NCBI GenBank assembly: GCA_905221605.1
Contig: CAJNDS010000979.1
Coordinates: forward strand, 758,319-812,318
Direction of reading: 5' to 3'
DNA: 54,000 nt
From: Symbiodinium natans
Lineage: Eukaryota > Sar > Dinophyceae > Suessiales > Symbiodiniaceae
The notes beneath the pieces are model-generated. The model searched no databases. It was not told where the DNA came from and saw nothing but the letters and a program-made list of their open reading frames with translations. Numbering within the stretch: position 1 is the first letter of the stretch; the number at the start of each line of letters is the position of its first letter. A program made the translations under genes and the position numbers. This document shows positions 50,513 through 54,000 of the stretch, in pieces.

Positions 50513-50782
50513 ATGGGCATTTCTCAACAGATGGATACCTCCAACATACTCCCAAAAGCTCATCCCCCAAAAACCTCCCCCGATGCTACCCCTGCAGATA
50601 ATCTACTCTTTGCTTAAGAACCCCCAAAAAATGAAAAACTATTATCCCTATATTACCCTTATAAGGAATCAGAAATTTTGTATTTTTTGGGGGACTTAAG
50701 CAATTGGTAGTACTATCTGCTGTGGGAGCTGGCTTGGCCCCTGCAGCTTCGCGATGGAGCAAAGATTAGTGCAACACAATGA
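50513..50782 (+). CDS. Two-exon gene joined across a GA-AG F1 element
   Basis: Exon 1 from ATG 50513 to 50596 (open upstream too) reads MGISQQMDTSNILPKAHP and PKTSPDATPA. Intron 50597-50710 is the F1 element, GA at the start and AG at the end, phase 0. Exon 2 reads YYLLWELAWPLQLRDGAKI then SATQ and TGA 50780-50782. Reading into the element instead stops after six codons. Function unknown. Confidence 0.5.
50597..50710 (+). mobile_element. F1 element as GA-AG intron
   Basis: AGATAATCTACTCTTTGCTT mirrors AAGCAATTGGTAGTACTATC; CCCCCAAAAAATG mirrors TTTTTTGGGGG. Confidence 0.7.
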
Positions 50783-51290
50783 TGCCGTTCAGGGTTTAGG
50801 GTTTAGGGCTTCGACGTTTAGACGTTTAGGGTTTAGGGTTTAGGGTTTAGATTTTCCGTGCAAGGCTCCCGACTTGAACCCTGCGCCTATAGCCTTTGCA
50901 CTCACTACCCTGATTCCTTACGACTGCCTCTCGCACCCAAACCCCAAGCCCCCCCCCCCCTCTCCACCCCCACACCAAGTGCTGGGTCGCACAACTTGAG
51001 AGCGATCTAAGAAGACCCTCAGCTCCTGCCGGGATTCGGCTCTTGCGTAGGGACCCCAACCCGAAAGCTGCCCTGAAATTCCAGCGCCAAGCTGCTTTGA
51101 TCTTCGAAGGCCCTCAAGCTCCAGCAGGCTTTGAAGGCTCGGCTGCATGCAGATGTAGTCGGATGGGCTTCAGCGTTCGGGTTGGGGTTCAGGTTGCTTT
51201 AGCTGAACCCTAAACCCTACACCCTAAACCCTAAGCATCCGGCAGGGTTCAGGATTTAGGTTTTAAGTCTTGGGCCGAGGTGTGGCGAAC

Positions 51291-51606
51291 ATGGTTCGCG
51301 GATCCAGTCCCACTCCACGTGGTGATACATGTGCTGGTGCCTTCCTGCTATCGTTAGACTACTACATGCTTAAGAAGCCCCCGAAAAGAACCAGGATAAC
51401 ATGTAGGGATCATGATCTTTCATTGTTTTTGGGGTTCTCGAGCAAACAGCCAGGATGGCGCATTTACAGTAAAATAATTTGTGGGGTTCTTGAGCAAGCA
51501 GTAGTAGACGTGTACTGGTAGCCGACCGCAGATCCTGCACTGTTTGGAGGCTGCCTTTGCAGAGGAGCAATTCCAGAAACTTCTCAAGCTGGCGCAGGAC
51601 GGTTAA
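51291..51606 (+). CDS. Two-exon gene joined across a GA-AG F1 element
   Basis: Exon 1 (51291-51356) reads MVRGSSPTPRGDTCAGAFLL and SL. Intron 51357-51507 is the F1 element, GA-AG, phase 0. Exon 2 (51508-51606) reads TCTGSRPQILHCLEAAFAEE and QFQKLLKLAQDG to TAA, a highly protein-like helical end. 54 aa from this ATG; the frame is open upstream to about 51270. Function unknown. Confidence 0.55.
51357..51507 (+). mobile_element. F1 element as GA-AG intron
   Basis: GACTACTACATGCTTAAGAA mirrors TTCTTGAGCAAGCAGTAGTAG. A partial inner duplication (GGGGTTCTCGAGCAA / GGGGTTCTTGAGCAA) is present. Confidence 0.7.
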
Positions 51607-51609
51607 ACC

Positions 51610-52332
51610 CCTGCACCCTAAGACCCTAAACCCTAAACTCTAAACCCTAAACCCTAACGCCCTAAACTCTAAGCCCAAAACCCTAACGATTTTTGCAGCC
51701 GCTTGCGCACGGTTTCAGGGGCATCGTCAGGTCGGCTTGCCACATTCGTTACTACCATACAACCCCTTGGTACCTTGATATACCCCCCTAAATTAAGCCA
51801 CTTATACAAGGGGCCCCTGCCCTCACCTCACCATTTTGTAAACAGGCCGAGGTACCCATACCCAGCACGTGAAACAACAACCTCCAGAGTCAACGAAACG
51901 GGGCTAGAGCGCTTGCGGACGCCCGCAGCCGAGCTGTAAAGTGCAATTGCGAGGAATGAATGAGTGAGCGTACCAGGGCGTACCAGGGCGTACCAATTTC
52001 CCCACCTTTTTAACATTTGGTTTAATCTGCTTATTTTGCGGAAGCAGCTGGCAAAACGCCGTTCACCTATTATTAGTTCCTTGCATTGCATTTCGGTTAC
52101 GACTGTCGCGCATACGCTCTTTTCTTCCATCAGTACAGAGTACGCGAGCACACGAAATGAATGAAATGTAAGCATAAAATGGAGCGTTTTCTTTTTTACA
52201 TTTCCGAACTTTGTTTTTAGAGGTTTAGACACGCTTTATCAAACCCTTCATATATAAAATATCCCCACCCTTCTATACCCCCTCTAGATGACCCTTATGT
52301 ACAAATCAACCCTGCCCTTTTTCCCATTGTAG
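51610..52332. other. Short heptamer tract and unique DNA
   Basis: Degenerate CCCTAAA at 51610-51690. Overlapping frames on both strands at 51703-52232 have no domain or splice support. GGGCGTACCA is repeated at 51970-51995. Confidence 0.4.
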
Positions 52333-52492
52333 ACCCAAAGAGCCCAAGACCCCTTCGGTCAAGAAAGTCTACCTTAACTCATACCAAGGATCCCAAGACA
52401 CCACAAACACAATTTAGGGTATCTTCCTTACTTTAAGGGTATAGTAGAAGTTAAGGCCTGTTCCTTCCGTAAGGGGCACTGGGCTATTTGGG
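52333..52492. mobile_element. F2 element, long form
   Basis: ACCCAAAGAGCCCAAGACCC mirrors GGGGCACTGGGCTATTTGGG. Confidence 0.65.
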
Positions 52493-52585
52493 ATGCTGTA
52501 CCACGGAGGACAGGCACCCGAAGCGGGGACAGCGAGGGCATTCAGACCAAGCCGTGCGCTTAGGGAAGCTGTTCTTGAGGGTTCT
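52493..52585 (+). CDS. Possible exon right of F2
   Basis: The frame reads YHGGQAPEAGTARAFRPSR and ALREAVLEGS, then heptamers begin. Protein-like but unsupported otherwise. Confidence 0.3.
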
Positions 52586-52588
52586 TTT

Positions 52589-52695
52589 CTAGGGTTTAGG
52601 GTTTAGGGTTTAGGGTTTAGGGTTTAGGGTTTAGGGTTTAGGGTTTAGGGTTTAGGGTTTAGGGTTTAGGGTTTAGGGTTTAGGGTTTAGGGTTT
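52589..52695 (+). repeat. TTTAGGG array
   Basis: About fifteen perfect copies, followed by degenerate TTTAGGGG to 52860. Confidence 0.95.
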
Positions 52696-53062
52696 CAGAG
52701 AGTTAACCCCTTAGAGAATCTTCAGCCCTAAACTCTTAGGGGTTTAAGGTTTAGGGGTTTAGGGGTTTAGAGGTTAAGGGGTAGAGGGGGTTAGAGGTTT
52801 AGGAGTTTAGGGTTTAGGGGCTTAAGGGTTTAGGGCTTTAGGGCTTGGGGTTTGCGGGGTGCATACCACAGACCCGAGTCTCATCACAGGCCCACAAGAG
52901 GCCATGAAGCCACCACAAGTTTCCGCCCGGAGAGCACCAAGACCCCCTTTTGTTTAGAGGGTCCTTGGGTCCTTTAGAAGGGGTGGGGGGGGTTCAGGAA
53001 ATTTAGGGTTTCGGGTTTAGGGGCATGTAACCATGGTCCCCTAATAACATCCACACTCCTGA

Positions 53063-53454
53063 AGGCTCCCTAAGCTTCCCGAAGTAACTACCCCCTACCA
53101 AACCCCTTCCCTTAAGGACCCTATAGTCAATTCAGCAATCTGCCTGATTTGTTGTGACTTGTTGTTCCCCGACATACTTTATCTACGATTAAGAACCACC
53201 CAAAACACAGACACACTGTTCCTTTTTATCAGGGCAGTTTCCGGATTCTGTTTTTTCTTTGTGGGCGCTTAAGCAAGTAGTAGTTGAGAAGCATAACCCG
53301 AAACCCTAAACATACAAACCCCAACCCCAATATTCCTTACGGGATATCGCTGCTTCTTGTGCGCAGCCCACCACAATTTGCGACCCTAGGCTGCCTTCAC
53401 TTTGCAACTGCAGAGTCTACTGGCCGCTCGCCCCCACGCTGGGGGGCGTCGTAG
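53063..53454 (+). CDS. Two-exon gene joined across a GA-AG F1 element
   Basis: Exon 1 (open 53063-53170) ends VNSAICLICCDLLFP. Intron 53171-53283 is the F1 element, GA-AG, phase 0. Exon 2 (53284-53454) stays open for 56 codons: LRSITRNPKHTNPNPNIP, YGISLLLVRSPPQFATLG, CLHFATAESTGRSP, then TAG. Exon 2 includes one CCCTAAA unit, which makes its first part less certain. Confidence 0.4.
53171..53283 (+). mobile_element. F1 element as GA-AG intron
   Basis: GACATACTTTATCTACGATT at the left; GGCGCTTAAGCAAGTAGTAG at the right, matching the other F1 right ends. Confidence 0.6.
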
Positions 53455-53514
53455 ATTTCTCCGTTGGTTTTTAGGACATGTTTGATTTTCCTTACGCGGG
53501 TTTTATAAGGGATG

Positions 53515-53552
53515 ATATATATGTATATATATATATATATATGTATATATAG
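53515..53552. repeat. (TA)n microsatellite
   Basis: TATATATGTATATATAT run. Confidence 0.9.
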
Positions 53553-53639
53553 TTTTTTTCAGAGGGTTTAAAGGCCAACCCAGCTTTAGAGGCTTAGGCT
53601 ACTGCGTCTATGGGGCCTATTGGGGTTTGGGGGTTCGGT

Positions 53640-53780
53640 GTTAGGCTACCCAGTAGCTTCCTTCTGGACTTAAGACATAGACTGTCCGGAGAACGGGCCT
53701 TCGGGGTAAAGAGAGGGCTGCATCTCCAGGATTTCGGGATTGGGTCACAGAATAATCTTGGGGACCATGCCACAACTTGT
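53640..53780 (+). CDS. Probable exon ending at an F2 element
   Basis: The frame reads LPSSFLLDLRHRLSGERAF, GVKRGLHLQDFGIGSQNN and LGDHATTC, ending TGT|GCTCAAAGAGCC, a possible GC donor formed by the F2 left end. The unspliced frame stops at 53816. No family recognised. Confidence 0.4.
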
Positions 53781-53910
53781 GCTCAAAGAGCCCAAAACCC
53801 CACAATAGTACAATAAACAAGGAATATAGGAACATGCCTTAGATCAAGGATCCCTATCTAATACTCAGGTATATCCCTTGGCAATTAAGGGGTGCAACGA
53901 GCTTTCTGGG
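53781..53910. mobile_element. F2 inverted-repeat element
   Basis: GCTCAAAGAGCCCAAAACCCC mirrors AAGGGGTGCAACGAGCTTTC, with a central GGATCC and AGGTATATCCC. Confidence 0.65.
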
Positions 53911-53911
53911 T

Positions 53912-54000
53912 AACCCTAAACCCTAAACCCTAAACCCCAAACCCCAAACCCTAAACCCTAAACCCTAAACCCTGAACCCTAAACCCTAAACCCTAAACCC
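53912..54000 (-). repeat. CCCTAAA array running off the window
   Basis: Thirteen heptamers to the last base. Because such arrays are everywhere in this window, this is not evidence of a chromosome end. Confidence 0.9.

Noticed and set aside
53912-54000. Window end as a true telomere
   Set aside because: The array is the same length and type as internal ones, and the sequence is simply cut at 54000.

Overview
This window is eukaryotic nuclear DNA, most probably from a dinoflagellate. Three things point there. (1) Runs of the heptamer TTTAGGG/CCCTAAA, a telomere repeat type of dinoflagellates, apicomplexans, plants and green algae, are scattered through alm all of the window in both orientations. 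(2) A four-exon RING-finger gene (34314-36916) can be assembled by domain logic, and two of its three introns must start with GC rather than GT; GC and GA donors are a known dinoflagellate trait. (3) The recognisable domains (a Mei2-type RRM at 37.5 kb, a CCCH zinc finger at 6.2 kb, a KNTFID segment at 0.8 kb) fit families that are large in dinoflagellates. An apicomplexan or chromerid is less likely but cannot be excluded without a database search.

Layout. 0-18 kb: short exon-like islands, nearly all on the + strand, separated by heptamer arrays and small inverted-repeat elements of about 80-300 bp. 18.2-19.6 kb: low-complexity DNA and an AT-rich satellite built on AATTC/GAATTC palindromes. 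19.9-20.4 kb: an AT-rich insert with GC-rich hairpins that looks organellar. 20.4-23.5 kb: exon islands and heptamers again. 23.5-26.15 kb: a second, larger satellite block followed by an 88-bp tandem repeat. 26.15-33.9 kb: a zone almost free of heptamers, made of local duplications, (TC)n, (TA)n and AT-rich repeats, with no convincing gene. 33.9-38.4 kb: the gene-richest part (RING gene, Mei2-like gene). 38.8-39.4 kb: a G-rich block of TTTTGGGG units. 40.4-41.2 kb: an ORF and two terminal exons. 41.6-43.5 kb: (TAC)n and a repeated 21-bp hairpin motif. 44-54 kb: exon islands, heptamer arrays and inverted-repeat elements.

Main result. Several inverted-repeat element families behave like introns (introners). 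In family F1, four of five copies (1.05, 50.6, 51.4 and 53.2 kb) start with GA and end with AG, and cutting them out at those sites leaves a continuous reading frame. A family F3 copy (46.9 kb) and a family F7 copy (38.0 kb, inside the Mei2-like gene) do the same with GT-AG. Telomere-type heptamers sit inside introns and often lie exactly at exon edges, so TTTAG|G may serve as an acceptor and G|GTTTAG as a donor.

Caution. Most exon calls rest only on an open frame plus plausible splice sites. The introns of the RING gene also contain protein-like open stretches, which shows that this criterion gives false positives; confidences are set accordingly. No complete rRNA, tRNA, CRISPR array or prokaryote-type gene was seen.
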